Made by a program: the position numbers and the translations under genes. Below are positions 34,226 to 42,659 of a DNA stretch of 64,000 bases, in pieces. How positions within the stretch are numbered: the stretch's first letter is position 1; each line of letters begins with the position of its first letter. The notes beneath the pieces were generated by a model, which did not search any database, was not told the origin of the DNA, and saw only the letters and a list, made by a program, of their open reading frames with translations. The stretch spans positions 1 through 64,000 of the forward strand of contig DAOTXN010000135.1 in NCBI GenBank assembly GCA_034435435.1. The letters are read 5' to 3'. This DNA is from DAOTXN01 sp034435435 (GTDB taxonomy: Bacteria; Chloroflexota; Anaerolineae; S140-20).

Positions 34226-35305
34226 GTGAGCAAAGTGACTTCCGAGTTGGTATTGAACGTATTGAGCAAGGTTATGGAACCCGAGTTGCATCGAGACTTG
34301 GTCTCGTTGAACATGATACGCGATCTGCGCGTGGATGACGGCAGTGTGGATTTCACCATCGTGCTGACCACGCCCGCCTGCCCGCTTAAAGGCAAAATCG
34401 AAGACGACGCCCGGGCTGCGGTGATGAGCCTCCCCGGTGTGCGGACTGTAAACATCGCTATGGATGCCAACGTGCCCACCGACAAACGCATCGTCGGCCG
34501 GCTCGAGTTGTCCGTGCGCAACACCATCGCCATTTCCAGCGGCAAGGGCGGCGTAGGCAAGAGCACCATCGCCGTCAACCTGGCCATCGCCCTGGCTCGC
34601 ACCGGGGCCCGGGTGGGCCTGCTCGACGCCGACATCCTCGGCCCTAACATCCCGCTGATGATGGGACTCCAGCACATGCCGCCGCCGAAAGACAAAAAGC
34701 TGGTCCCGCCCGAGGCTTTTGGCGTCAAAGTGATGAGCATGGCCTTTCTGGTCCCACCCGACCAGCCGGTGATCTGGCGCGGGCCGATGCTGCACAGCGC
34801 CATCCGCCAATTTTTCAGCGATGTGCTGTGGGGCGACCTGGACTATCTCGTCATTGACCTGCCGCCCGGCACCGGCGACGCGCAGCTTTCGCTGGCTCAA
34901 TCGGTGCCGCTCAGCGGCGGCATCATCGTCACCACGCCGCAAGAAGTGGCCCTGGCCGACGCCCGCAAAGGCTTGATGACCTTTAAGCAGCTCGAAGTGC
35001 CGGTCATTGGTGTGGTGGAAAATATGGGCGCCTATACCGACCCTCAAACCGGGACCAAGATCAGCTTTTTTGGCGAGGGCGGCGGCGAGCGCCTGGCCCA
35101 GCAATATGACGCGCCCTTCTTGGGCACGGTGCCGCTCGACCCGCAGGTGCGCGTGGGCGGCGACAATGGCCGGCCGGTCGTCGTGGAACGGCCCGACTCG
35201 CAGGCGGCGAAAGCGTTGAACGAGATTGCCGAAAAAGTCGCGGCGCGGGTTAGCGTGATTGCTTATTCTGGACAGGATATGATCCCCCTGCAGGTAATCG
35301 GCTAG
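34226..35305 (+). CDS. Mrp/NBP35-family ATPase (ApbC-like iron-sulfur carrier protein)
   Basis: 359 aa from GTG 34226 preceded by GAGGTG. An N-terminal MIP18/DUF59 domain (VLSKVMEPELHRDLVSLNMI, then TTPACPLKG) is followed by a deviant Walker A SSGKGGVGKST near residue 104, then DADILGPNIP and DLPPGTGDAQL. In many Mrp proteins a CxxC between GVVENM and FFG holds a bridging Fe-S cluster; here this segment reads GAYTDPQTGTKISFFGEGGG with no Cys, so cluster carriage is uncertain. It is followed with a 1-nt overlap by the ricT-like gene. Confidence 0.9.
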   Translation: MSKVTSELVLNVLSKVMEPELHRDLVSLNMIRDLRVDDGSVDFTIVLTTPACPLKGKIEDDARAAVMSLPGVRTVNIAMDANVPTDKRIVGRLELSVRNTIAISSGKGGVGKSTIAVNLAIALARTGARVGLLDADILGPNIPLMMGLQHMPPPKDKKLVPPEAFGVKVMSMAFLVPPDQPVIWRGPMLHSAIRQFFSDVLWGDLDYLVIDLPPGTGDAQLSLAQSVPLSGGIIVTTPQEVALADARKGLMTFKQLEVPVIGVVENMGAYTDPQTGTKISFFGEGGGERLAQQYDAPFLGTVPLDPQVRVGGDNGRPVVVERPDSQAAKALNEIAEKVAARVSVIAYSGQDMIPLQVIG

Positions 35306-36579
35306 TGAGTGAGGAAACGACGACCTTTCCAGCCGAATCCACCTCTCCCGATGTGGCCCCACCGGCGCAGCCATTTGTCGCGCCCCTCGACTCGGGTGGG
35401 GGGCAAAAGCCTGCCACGCGGCAGGTCGCGGGGGTGCGCTTTTACGCGGTGGGAAAAATCTATCACTTTGACGCCACCGACTATCCCAACCTGGGCGTGG
35501 GCGACTTGGTGATCGTGACGACGACGCGCGGGCGGCAGGTGGGACAGGTCGCGTCGGTCGGACCACAGAACGGCAGCGTGGCCCAAGGTCCGCTCAAGCC
35601 CATCGAGCGACGGGCCACCGGACGCGACCTGGCCATCCGCAAGCATTGGGAGAATAAAGAGCTAGAGGCGCTCATCACTGCGCGCGAGCTGAACAACGAG
35701 GTTGGGCTGCCCATCAAGCTCATCAGGGCCGAATACAGCTTTGACGGCAAGCAGTTGACCCTGCTCTACAGCGCCGAAGAGCGCAAAGACACCAAAGCCC
35801 TGCGCCGCCGTCTGGCGCGAGCCTTTCGGGCCAAGATCGAGTTGCGCCAGATCGGTCCGCGTGACGTAGCCAAGATATTGGGCGGCTATGGCGCGTGCGG
35901 CGGTCCGCGCTGCTGTTCCACCTTTCTCACCGAGTTCAGCCCCATCTCGATTCGTATGGCCAAGGCCCAGGGCATCTCGCTCAACCCCACCGAAATCACC
36001 GGGATGTGCGGGCGATTGAGGTGTTGTCTGGTCTACGAGTTTGAGCAATACCTGGAGGCCCGTAAGCATCTGCCCAAACAGGGCAAGCGGGTCGGCACGC
36101 CCCACGGCGAAGGCAGGGTGGTCTCGCTGTTGCCGCTCAAAGAGGTGGCGCTGATAGACTTGGGCGAGCGCACGGTCGAGGTGCACCGCGAAGACATCGT
36201 TCCACTGGAGGAGTGGCGTGCGCTGCAAGAAAAGGCCGCTCAACCGTGCGATCACGGCGAAACCTGCACGTGTGGAGCGAAAAAGCCGGCCCCTCCCGAA
36301 CCGGAGCCAAAACCACGGCGTGAGCCGACTCAACCAGGCCTTCGGGCCGAGCCTCAGGCCGAGGGCTCGGCGCAGGCTTTGCACCGAGATCGGACCGCAA
36401 GGCGCGGCGAGCGGCCATCCCCGCCCGTTCACGCCGAAACTCCCAGGACACAGCCCAGGCCGCACCGTTCGGACGACAAACCCAGGCCCGACAAAAGCGA
36501 CGATAAACCACGGTCCGAGCCATCCAGGCCCAAGAGCGAACACAAACCCAGATCATCGCGCCGCCGCCGCCGCCGTTGA
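35305..36579 (+). CDS. ricT: PSP1-domain protein RicT (YaaT)-like
   Basis: 424 aa from a GTG that overlaps the previous stop. In B. subtilis RicT with RicA and RicF forms an Fe-S complex that aids RNase Y and phosphorelay steps. Residues about 40-290 hold the PSP1 domain (VRFYAVGKIYHFD, then VIVTTTRGRQVGQV) and the cysteine sites GGPRCCSTF and CGRLRCCLVYE. After residue about 315 comes a Pro/Arg/Lys-rich low-complexity tail, ending SRRRRRR, with repeated DDKPR units, likely disordered and nucleic-acid-binding. RicA and RicF homologues are not adjacent. Confidence 0.88.
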   Translation: MSEETTTFPAESTSPDVAPPAQPFVAPLDSGGGQKPATRQVAGVRFYAVGKIYHFDATDYPNLGVGDLVIVTTTRGRQVGQVASVGPQNGSVAQGPLKPIERRATGRDLAIRKHWENKELEALITARELNNEVGLPIKLIRAEYSFDGKQLTLLYSAEERKDTKALRRRLARAFRAKIELRQIGPRDVAKILGGYGACGGPRCCSTFLTEFSPISIRMAKAQGISLNPTEITGMCGRLRCCLVYEFEQYLEARKHLPKQGKRVGTPHGEGRVVSLLPLKEVALIDLGERTVEVHREDIVPLEEWRALQEKAAQPCDHGETCTCGAKKPAPPEPEPKPRREPTQPGLRAEPQAEGSAQALHRDRTARRGERPSPPVHAETPRTQPRPHRSDDKPRPDKSDDKPRSEPSRPKSEHKPRSSRRRRRR

Positions 36580-36626
36580 CGGGTGTAAAAACAGAACTCG
36601 TCACTCATCACCATCACAGGAGCCTT

Positions 36627-37517
36627 ATGACACGCCTGGCCATACTGGCGGACACTCACGGCAACCTGCCTGCGCTGGAAGCTGTGGTTGACGAAATACA
36701 GCAAAAGGGCGTGGACGGGGTCATCGTCGCCGGCGACCTGACCGGCGGGCCGCACCCAGACAAGACAATAGAACTGCTGCGCGGGCTGGGCAGTCGGATG
36801 ATACGCGGCAACAGCGACGGCAATCTGTTGCAACTGGCTCGCGGTGCGGCCCCTGAAGCCTGGTACACCCGTCGCCAGTTTGCGCTGTTGCGCTGGTCGG
36901 CTCGCCACGTAGAGCAGAGCACGCTGGCATTTCTGGAATCGCTGCCGGAGCAACGGGTCGTCGAGATAGCGGGAACGCCGGCGATTCGCGTCGTGCATGG
37001 ATCGCCCCGCCATCCGGCGGAATCTATTTTCCCAGACCAGCAGCCGGAGCTACTGGACCTGGCGCTGGCGCAAGTCGGCGAGCCGGTGCTCGTGTGTGGA
37101 CATACACACATTCCGTGGGTCCGAGAGCGCAACGGACGGCTGGCCCTGAATCCGGGTTCGGTGTGCGGGCCGTTGAACGGCGACGTGGGCGCGCAGTATG
37201 CGCTGCTGACCTGGCGCGAGGGCTGCTGGCGGGTCGAGCACCGCACGGCGGCCTACGACCCGGATCGCATTCGGGCCGATTTTTGCGAAAGCGGTCTGTT
37301 GGAGCAGGGCGGCGCGCTGGCCCGCGCCTTTCTGCGCAGCATCGAAACGGCCCAAAACGTAGCGTTAGATTTCTTGTGCTTTGCGTATGAATTGGCGGCC
37401 CGGAAGGGTTTTGCCGAGTGTGATGTCGTGCCGGATGACATTTGGAATGAAGCAGAGCTGGCTTTTGACTGGAACAAGTGTGGTGTACCGTGCGTAGATG
37501 GAATAAAGCCTGGCTAA
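36627..37517 (+). CDS. Calcineurin-like metallophosphoesterase (YfcE/MJ0936-like)
   Basis: 296 aa from ATG 36627 after AGGAG. Metal-site motifs: LAILADTHGNLPALE (DxH), VIVAGDLTGG (GDxx), RGNSDG (GN[HS]D), then VCGHTHIPW (GHTH) and LNPGSVCGPLNGD. The first about 200 residues are the phosphoesterase; the C-terminal about 95 residues are extra and helical. The upstream 30 bp contain three reverse heptamer units (TCGTCAC TCATCAC CATCACA). Substrate unknown. Confidence 0.88.
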   Translation: MTRLAILADTHGNLPALEAVVDEIQQKGVDGVIVAGDLTGGPHPDKTIELLRGLGSRMIRGNSDGNLLQLARGAAPEAWYTRRQFALLRWSARHVEQSTLAFLESLPEQRVVEIAGTPAIRVVHGSPRHPAESIFPDQQPELLDLALAQVGEPVLVCGHTHIPWVRERNGRLALNPGSVCGPLNGDVGAQYALLTWREGCWRVEHRTAAYDPDRIRADFCESGLLEQGGALARAFLRSIETAQNVALDFLCFAYELAARKGFAECDVVPDDIWNEAELAFDWNKCGVPCVDGIKPG

Positions 37518-37599
37518 AATTCGTGGAGAGAAAGGATCGGAGGCCCTGCTTTAGCAGGGATTTTCCGGCTAAAGCCGGACGTCCTACAAATTTTAGCCA
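37511..37599. repeat. 46-bp double-hairpin repeat copy 2 within a larger inverted repeat
   Basis: Copy 2 (37539-37584) runs from GGAGGC to ACGTCC with hairpins CCTGCTTTAGCAGG and CCGGCTAAAGCCGG. It is framed by TGGCTAAAATT (37511-37521) and AATTTTAGCCA (37589-37599). It overlaps the 5' coding part of the molybdopterin protein gene. Confidence 0.7.
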
Positions 37600-38707
37600 C
37601 ACTCGTTGGAATAGACGAGACTTTATGAAATTCGGTTTAGGCAGCACGTTGGCAGTGCTGCTGGCTGCGTGCGGGCGCAAGCTGAGCGAAATCACGCCGA
37701 CCGCAGCTCCCTCTGCGCCCGCTCCTGGCGCGACGCTGGCGGCAGACCGGACCACCGGCGCGCCAACGGCTTCGGCCGCCCCGGCGCCGCGCCCGACCTA
37801 TCCGCCCTTCGACTATCCATCAGATGTGACCATCACCCCCATCGAACGGTTCTACCAGTACACTCACGTGCCCATCGACCCGCCGGTCATCCCCGATTTT
37901 CGGTTACGCATCTACGGCCAGGTGCGCAACGAGCTGAGCTTGACGCTGGACGAGCTAAAGGCCATGCCGGTGATCGAAGAGATGCGCACGCTAGAGTGCA
38001 TCAGCAACCCGGTGGGGGGCAATCTCATCAGCAACGCGGTGTGGCGCGGCGCGCCGATGGCGCACTTGCTCGACCTGGCCGGAGTCACCCCGCGGGCGGT
38101 GGAACTCAAGTTCGACTGCGCCGACGGCTACGACACGACCATCCCGGTCGAGCTGGCGCTGGATCCGCACTCTTTTCTGGCCTACTGGATGAACGGCGTG
38201 CCGCTGCCGCCGGAGCACGGCCATCCCTTGCGGGCGCTGTGGCCGGGGCGCTACGGCCAAAAACAACCCAAGTGGATCACCGGCATCGAGCTGATCGCCG
38301 AGCCGCACCTGGGCTATTGGGAGCGCCTGGGGTGGAGCAACGAGGCCATCATCGTACCCAACTCGCGCATTGACCAGCCCAAACAGAGCAGTGTGGTGCA
38401 GTTGCCCACGGTGATTTCCGGCATTGCCTTTGCCAACGCCTCGGGTGTAGCCAAATTGGAGGTCAGCGCCGACGACGGCGTCACCTGGCGCGCGGCCGAG
38501 CTGACCCGTGGACCGTCGCCGCTGGCCTGGACCGAGTGGCGCTACGAGTGGAGCGAGGCTGCCCCGGGCAGCTATCGGCTGCGCGCCCGCGTCACCGATG
38601 GCGAGGGCCGCCGGCAGCGCATCGGCACCAACCAGATTTTGAGCGGCGTCAAGCCGGACGGCACGGATGCACAACACACGGTGGCGGTGACGGTGAAAAA
38701 GAATTGA
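37523..38707 (+). CDS. Sulfite-oxidase-family molybdopterin lipoprotein with Tat signal
   Basis: About 394 aa. NRRDFMKFGLGSTLAVLLAACG is seen at codons about 32-53: a twin-arginine motif, a hydrophobic run and an LAAC lipobox, predicting Tat export and lipidation. The Mo-binding SUOX/MsrP core follows, with the cofactor Cys in LECISNPVGG, then VWRGAPMAHLLDLAGV and GRYGQKQPKWITGIEL. The C-terminal dimerisation-like domain is SGIAFANASGVAKLEVSADDG onward. The only in-frame start that keeps the RR motif and is close is GTG 37523, so translation would cross a 46-bp repeat; GTG 37478 is the other option. Substrate unknown. Confidence 0.8.
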   Translation: MERKDRRPCFSRDFPAKAGRPTNFSHTRWNRRDFMKFGLGSTLAVLLAACGRKLSEITPTAAPSAPAPGATLAADRTTGAPTASAAPAPRPTYPPFDYPSDVTITPIERFYQYTHVPIDPPVIPDFRLRIYGQVRNELSLTLDELKAMPVIEEMRTLECISNPVGGNLISNAVWRGAPMAHLLDLAGVTPRAVELKFDCADGYDTTIPVELALDPHSFLAYWMNGVPLPPEHGHPLRALWPGRYGQKQPKWITGIELIAEPHLGYWERLGWSNEAIIVPNSRIDQPKQSSVVQLPTVISGIAFANASGVAKLEVSADDGVTWRAAELTRGPSPLAWTEWRYEWSEAAPGSYRLRARVTDGEGRRQRIGTNQILSGVKPDGTDAQHTVAVTVKKN

Positions 38708-38726
38708 CGAAGGACGAACGACGAAT
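38706..38726. repeat. Heptamer repeat, three units
   Basis: GACGAAG GACGAAC GACGAAT, period 7, overlapping the TGA stop of the molybdopterin protein gene (38705-38707). An inverted match TCCTTCGTC follows at 38731-38739 and could form a hairpin. Confidence 0.6.
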
Positions 38727-38749
38727 CTCCGTCCTTCGTCTCGCGTCTT

Positions 38750-39118
38750 TTACAGTAGAGGCAGGTAAACGATTTGATCCCGGTACTCGTTTGGCAGGCC
38801 GGCGCTCCAGATCCAGTACAATTGGTCGCTGACCTGCCACGGGGCCATAGCTTGGGGCACGATGAGAACGCCCGGAATGTGCCGCCCAGCGTCCAGGTGA
38901 TCCTGCAAGTGTACCGGCATACTGGCCCTGTTCCGGGTCACCAGCAGATAGCCGCGTTCCTCAATCCAAACCAGCAGTTCTGGATCGGGCGCGCTCAAAG
39001 GAGGTGCATCCGGCTGACCAACCGTGAGAACACGTATGTGTGGCTCACGCCGAAGCAAGAGCTTGCGAATGGCGCGGTGAGGCATGTTCTCATCCAGCAA
39101 AAAGCCAGGGTCGCTCAT
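38750..39118 (-). CDS. DUF5615 (PIN-like) toxin-family protein
   Basis: 122 aa. The start FLLDENMPHRAIRKLL, then LLVTRNRASMP and the IPGVLIVPQ strand match DUF5615/Mut7-C-like PIN nucleases, with acidic residues in LDEN and the later D/E sites for metal. It overlaps the DUF433 gene by 4 nt, the standard order antitoxin then toxin. Expected activity is RNA cleavage, by family. Confidence 0.8.
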   Translation of the reverse strand: MSDPGFLLDENMPHRAIRKLLLRREPHIRVLTVGQPDAPPLSAPDPELLVWIEERGYLLVTRNRASMPVHLQDHLDAGRHIPGVLIVPQAMAPWQVSDQLYWIWSAGLPNEYRDQIVYLPLL

Positions 39119-39447
39119 AGTGTAGCGGTCGGGCGTTGCTGCTGGATGATTTGGTATAGACGCCTGGCGGCTGGAGAAGGATGGCGCTTTTGTTCCTGAA
39201 TCATTTGGTGCTCGTGCGCCCTGGCAGCCTCCAGGTATGCGTCCATCTCGGTTTGATGCCGCCAGTAATAAGCTAACGTGGCGTGAATTTGTTCCAGAGA
39301 CAGAGTCGAGTAACGCAGCGCAATCTCCTCGGCGCTCAAGCCGTGTTCCAGGTAGTCAAAGAGGATGGTTTCAACGCCAACCCGATGGCCCTTTAGACGA
39401 ATGTCGTTAGGCGCCAAAAAATCAAAATAATCTTCCAGTTTCATCAT
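39115..39447 (-). CDS. DUF433-like antitoxin
   Basis: 110 aa from the first of two adjacent ATGs after GGGAGGTCA. The DUF433 core is visible: DIRLKGHRVGVETILFDYLEHGLSAEEIALRY, then LEQIHATLAYYWRHQTEMDAYL (shown in parts). It has a helix-turn-helix likely to bind its own operator and the PIN toxin. It is coupled to the DUF5615 gene by ATGA. Written motif positions are residues about 18-40 and 45-66. Confidence 0.8.
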   Translation of the reverse strand: MMKLEDYFDFLAPNDIRLKGHRVGVETILFDYLEHGLSAEEIALRYSTLSLEQIHATLAYYWRHQTEMDAYLEAARAHEHQMIQEQKRHPSPAARRLYQIIQQQRPTATL

Positions 39448-39571
39448 TGACCTCCCGACCTGTAGCCCGATAACCACTTTGAAAGTATATGTTCTTTCAG
39501 GGGGTACGTCAAGTAGATTGGTAGATGGGTAATCCGTACTTCGTCCTTCGTCCCAAACAAGTGAGGTAAGA

Positions 39572-40759
39572 ATGAACGTAAACTATAAAACCGAAGCGCA
39601 CGCGATGCAGGATCAATTGGTGGCCTGGCGGCGCGACCTGCACATGCACCCCGAATTGGGGTTCGAGGAAAAACGCACGGCGGGCGTTGTGACCGAACAC
39701 CTGAGCCGCCTGGGTTATCAGGTGCATACCGGCATTGCCAAAACCGGCGTCATCGGCGTGCTGCAAGGCGCGCGCCCCGGCCGCACGGTGATGCTACGTT
39801 TTGACATGGACGCCCTGCCCATCCAGGAGGAGAACCAGGTCGAATATGCCTCGCAACATCCGGGCGTGATGCACGCCTGCGGCCACGACGCCCACGTGAC
39901 CATCGGTCTGGGTGTGGCGACGCTGCTCCAGCGCCATCGCGATGACCTGGCTGGGGTGGTCAAGCTGGTGTTTCAACCCGGCGAGGAGGGCCTGAACGGA
40001 GCCGAAGTGATGGTACGAGAGGGCGCTTTGGACGATTACGGTCCCCGGCCCGACGCAGCTTTCGGCCTGCACGTGTGGAGCCAGTCGCCGCTGGGTCAGG
40101 CCAACCTGACCGTGGGACCGATGATGGCCGCCGCCGAGCGCTGGACCATGACGGTGACAGGCAAGGGCAGCCACGGCGCACAGCCCCACCTGGGGGCCGA
40201 TCCTATCGTCGCGGCGGCCCAAATCATCAACGCGCTACAGACCATCGTCAGTCGCAACGTGGACCCGCAAAAGACGGCGGTGGTCACCGTGGGTACCCTT
40301 CACGGCGGCACGGCCTTTAATATCATCCCCCCGCAGGTCGAGATGAGCGGTACGGTTCGCACTTTCGACCCGCAGGTGCGCCAGATCGTGTTGGAGCGCA
40401 TCCGGGCCTTGAGCCAGGGCGTCGCAACGGCCATGGGGGTCACAGTGGACCTCAGGCTGGACCTGCTCACCCCGGCCGTAATCAACCACCCCGAGACGAC
40501 GGCGTTGCTGCATCAGGTGGTCGAAGACGTGCTGGGTAAAGGGACCGTGGATGACACGTTTCAGACGATGGGATCCGAAGACATGGCCTATTTTATGAAC
40601 GAGGCGCCGGGCAGCTTTTTGTTCCTGGGGGCAGCCAACGCCGAGCGCGGACTGACCTTCCCGCACCACAACCCGCGCTTTGACATCGACGAAGCGGTGC
40701 TGCCGCTGGGCGTGGCGATCCTGGCCGAGACGGCCACGCGCTTTTTGAATGCAGCGTGA
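39572..40759 (+). CDS. M20-family amidohydrolase (hippurate/N-acyl-amino-acid hydrolase-like)
   Basis: 395 aa. A dinuclear metalloenzyme of the M20D/AmhX group that cleaves N-acyl amino acids. Motifs: RDLHMHPELGFEE near residue 17, RFDMDALPIQEE, MHACGHDAHVT with metal ligands Cys/His, VFQPGEEGLNGA, and TMGSEDMAYF near the end. The lid domain sits at about 185-300. ATG 39572 follows AGGTAAG. The TGA stop lies within the heptamer array that also supplies the start of the next gene. Confidence 0.92.
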   Translation: MNVNYKTEAHAMQDQLVAWRRDLHMHPELGFEEKRTAGVVTEHLSRLGYQVHTGIAKTGVIGVLQGARPGRTVMLRFDMDALPIQEENQVEYASQHPGVMHACGHDAHVTIGLGVATLLQRHRDDLAGVVKLVFQPGEEGLNGAEVMVREGALDDYGPRPDAAFGLHVWSQSPLGQANLTVGPMMAAAERWTMTVTGKGSHGAQPHLGADPIVAAAQIINALQTIVSRNVDPQKTAVVTVGTLHGGTAFNIIPPQVEMSGTVRTFDPQVRQIVLERIRALSQGVATAMGVTVDLRLDLLTPAVINHPETTALLHQVVEDVLGKGTVDDTFQTMGSEDMAYFMNEAPGSFLFLGAANAERGLTFPHHNPRFDIDEAVLPLGVAILAETATRFLNAA

Positions 40760-40790
40760 AACGTGAGGAGTGAGGAGTGAGGCGTGAAGC
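40756..40790. repeat. Heptamer tandem repeat, five units
   Basis: GTGAAAC GTGAGGA GTGAGGA GTGAGGC GTGAAGC, period 7. The first unit contains the TGA of the amidohydrolase gene and the fourth unit begins with the GTG used for the GNAT gene. Confidence 0.8.
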
Positions 40791-41256
40791 GTCGGCGGCG
40801 GGTGGGCCGGTCGAAATTCGGCAGATTGGAGTGGAGGGGTTTGAGCCGGCTTTGGGGCTTTTGGAACGCTTTTTCCGCGAGGAGGGGTTCACCACTCCGG
40901 CAGACGCGATGGCCGCCTCGCTGCGGGCAATGTTGACCAGCCCTGACCACGCCGTGTTTCTGGCCTGGGCCGGAAAAGAGGCCGTGGGCGTCGCCACCGT
41001 CGCGGCGACAGTGGGGATCGAATATGGGCGCAGCGCCGAGATGGACGATTTGTACGTGCTGCCGCAGGCCCGCAGCGGCGGCGTCGCCAGCGCGTTGATC
41101 GAGGCCGCGTGCGCATGGTGTAGCGAGCAGGGTTGCACCGTCATGTTGGTCACGGTCACGCCGGAAGGCGAGGCTCAGCACAACCTGATGGGCTTTTATC
41201 GGCGGCGCGGGTTTGCTTATACCGGGCGGGTGTTGCTGGAGCGGACACTGCGCTAG
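40777..41256 (+). CDS. GNAT-family N-acetyltransferase
   Basis: 159 aa from a GTG in the heptamer array; a later GTG (IGVEG) is possible. GNAT fold: VGVATVAATVGI strand, then AEMDDLYVLPQARSGGVASALIEAA (motif A, acetyl-CoA loop variant RSGGVA), then GCTVMLVTVTPEGEAQHNLM and FYRRRGFAYTGRVLLE (motif B). Substrate unknown. Its stop shares CTAG with the stop of the convergent LCP gene. Confidence 0.88.
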   Translation: MRREASAAGGPVEIRQIGVEGFEPALGLLERFFREEGFTTPADAMAASLRAMLTSPDHAVFLAWAGKEAVGVATVAATVGIEYGRSAEMDDLYVLPQARSGGVASALIEAACAWCSEQGCTVMLVTVTPEGEAQHNLMGFYRRRGFAYTGRVLLERTLR

Positions 41257-42350
41257 GGGTGGAACCAGCTCTGCACCAGGGGTGTAATAAGCTCCCAGCG
41301 AGGCAACAGCACTGCCGCGCCGTCGGCCGTCTGAAAGGGCGTCGTCATGTCCCGGTCAATGACTATCTGCTTGACGCCGCCCTCGCCGGCCCGCTGCCAG
41401 GCCAGGGCCAGTCGAGACAGGTCGTGCAGGCCCATGTCGGTCTCGACGGCGTTTTGAAAAGCCCGGTAAACGCCGGGAATGAGCGGCCAGCCGTCCGGGC
41501 TGGTCAGTTTTTTTGCCAGCGCGACGAAAATCTGTTGCTGACGGGCGGCGCGGTCAAAATCGCTGCTGCCGTGGCGCGAGCGGGCATATTGCAGCGCCCG
41601 CTCGCCGTCCATGTGCTGCCAGCCAGCCGGAATCTCGATGCGGATGACGCCGTAATCCTCGGTGGGGTAGGCATCGTCCACAATGGCCTCGGGCGCCTCA
41701 ATCTCAATGCCCCCGGCGGCGTCGATGACCAGGCGAAAGGCGTCAAAGTCCAGTCGTAGCGTGTGATCCACAGACACCCCAAAGTTGTGACTGACCGTCT
41801 CGGCGGCCTGCTGTGGCCCGCCGCCCGGCGCTTCCAGCTCGCCATAGACGTGAGCCGTGTTGATGCGCCCCTCGCCGTGGCCGGGAATGTTTACCCACAG
41901 GTCGCGGGGGATAGAGAGCATCACCAGCCGCCCGCCGCCGGGATCGGCATGTAGCAGCAAAATCGTATCGGTGCGCACGGCGTCGCCTTCTCCGGGGCGG
42001 CGGTCTATGCCCAGTACGAGCACGTTCAGCGGTCCCGGCGCAACCAGCAGTCCGTAAACAAAGCCACCCGTCACACACATGAGGATGACGACGAGCAAAA
42101 CCGCGATCAGACAGCTCTGTGGGCGGGAGCGAGCGGTTCGCGGCGCAGAGCGGGGAACAGGCGCTCGCCGAGGCGGCTCAGGTCTGGGCGGCGGTAGCGG
42201 TCGCTGCGGCGGGCGCGATACCCGCCGCGCCGGCTGCGTGGCGTCGAGGGGGGCGCGGCGGGCCGGTTGGGTCGTGTCGGGGTCGAAAGGCCAGGTGGGT
42301 TGTGTGTCGTCCAGCCAGTCGGGTTGTCGGTTTGAACTCACGTTGATCAA
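41253..42350 (-). CDS. LytR-CpsA-Psr (LCP) family protein
   Basis: 365 aa (TTG start at 42350 after GGAG, or GTG at 42341). The N-terminal 75 residues are Pro/Arg-rich and cytoplasmic, followed by one membrane helix (SCLIAVLLVVILMCVTGGFV). The LCP domain outside the membrane shows LVLGIDRRPGEGDAVRTDTI, LVMLSIPRDLWVNIP and ALQYARSRHGSSDFDRAARQ, the residues that bind polyprenyl phosphate. LCP enzymes attach glycopolymers to cell-wall or surface targets. Confidence 0.9.
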   Translation of the reverse strand: MINVSSNRQPDWLDDTQPTWPFDPDTTQPARRAPLDATQPARRVSRPPQRPLPPPRPEPPRRAPVPRSAPRTARSRPQSCLIAVLLVVILMCVTGGFVYGLLVAPGPLNVLVLGIDRRPGEGDAVRTDTILLLHADPGGGRLVMLSIPRDLWVNIPGHGEGRINTAHVYGELEAPGGGPQQAAETVSHNFGVSVDHTLRLDFDAFRLVIDAAGGIEIEAPEAIVDDAYPTEDYGVIRIEIPAGWQHMDGERALQYARSRHGSSDFDRAARQQQIFVALAKKLTSPDGWPLIPGVYRAFQNAVETDMGLHDLSRLALAWQRAGEGGVKQIVIDRDMTTPFQTADGAAVLLPRWELITPLVQSWFHP

Positions 42351-42451
42351 CGGCTCCGGGTTGGAATGGCCACATTATAACACGAAATGAGAATATGAAA
42401 GTAACGGATTTATCCAATCATCTATGACCGACAGACGCTTCTTGCCGATAT

Positions 42452-42479
42452 TTGCTTTTCAAAGGCAATGCACTATAAT
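42452..42479 (+). promoter_or_regulatory. Candidate promoter directly before the inverted-repeat element
   Basis: TTGCTT (42452-42457) and TATAAT (42474-42479) with a 16-bp spacer, oriented toward the ABC exporter. The element at 42482 starts 2 bp after the -10 box, at the expected transcription start. Confidence 0.5.
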
Positions 42480-42481
42480 TT

Positions 42482-42597
42482 CTAGCAGCCTGTCGGAGAA
42501 CCCTGTAATATAGGGCCTTGCGCCCGTTTTTGCTCGTTTTGCGCCCATTTTGGACGCCCACAAGGGGCTAAATTACATCTCTCCGACAGACTGCTAG
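42482..42597. mobile_element. CTAG-bounded inverted-repeat element, full copy 1 (MITE-like)
   Basis: 116 bp. Ends CTAG-CAGCCTGTCGGAGA and TCTCCGACAGACTG-CTAG are inverted repeats (one mismatch). The interior is non-coding and about 85-90% like the copy at 56129-56247. CTAG may be a 4-bp target duplication or part of the ends. Other copies: 56129-56247 and a half-copy at 29533-29590. Confidence 0.8.
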
Positions 42598-42659
42598 TCA
42601 CACCCGGCGGACCGGGGCGAGTACCTCTCGGCGAATACGTGATGAAAGGAGTAGACCCT

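Noticed and set aside
34208..35566. Long antisense frame over the Mrp gene
   Set aside because: Shadow of a well-supported ATPase.
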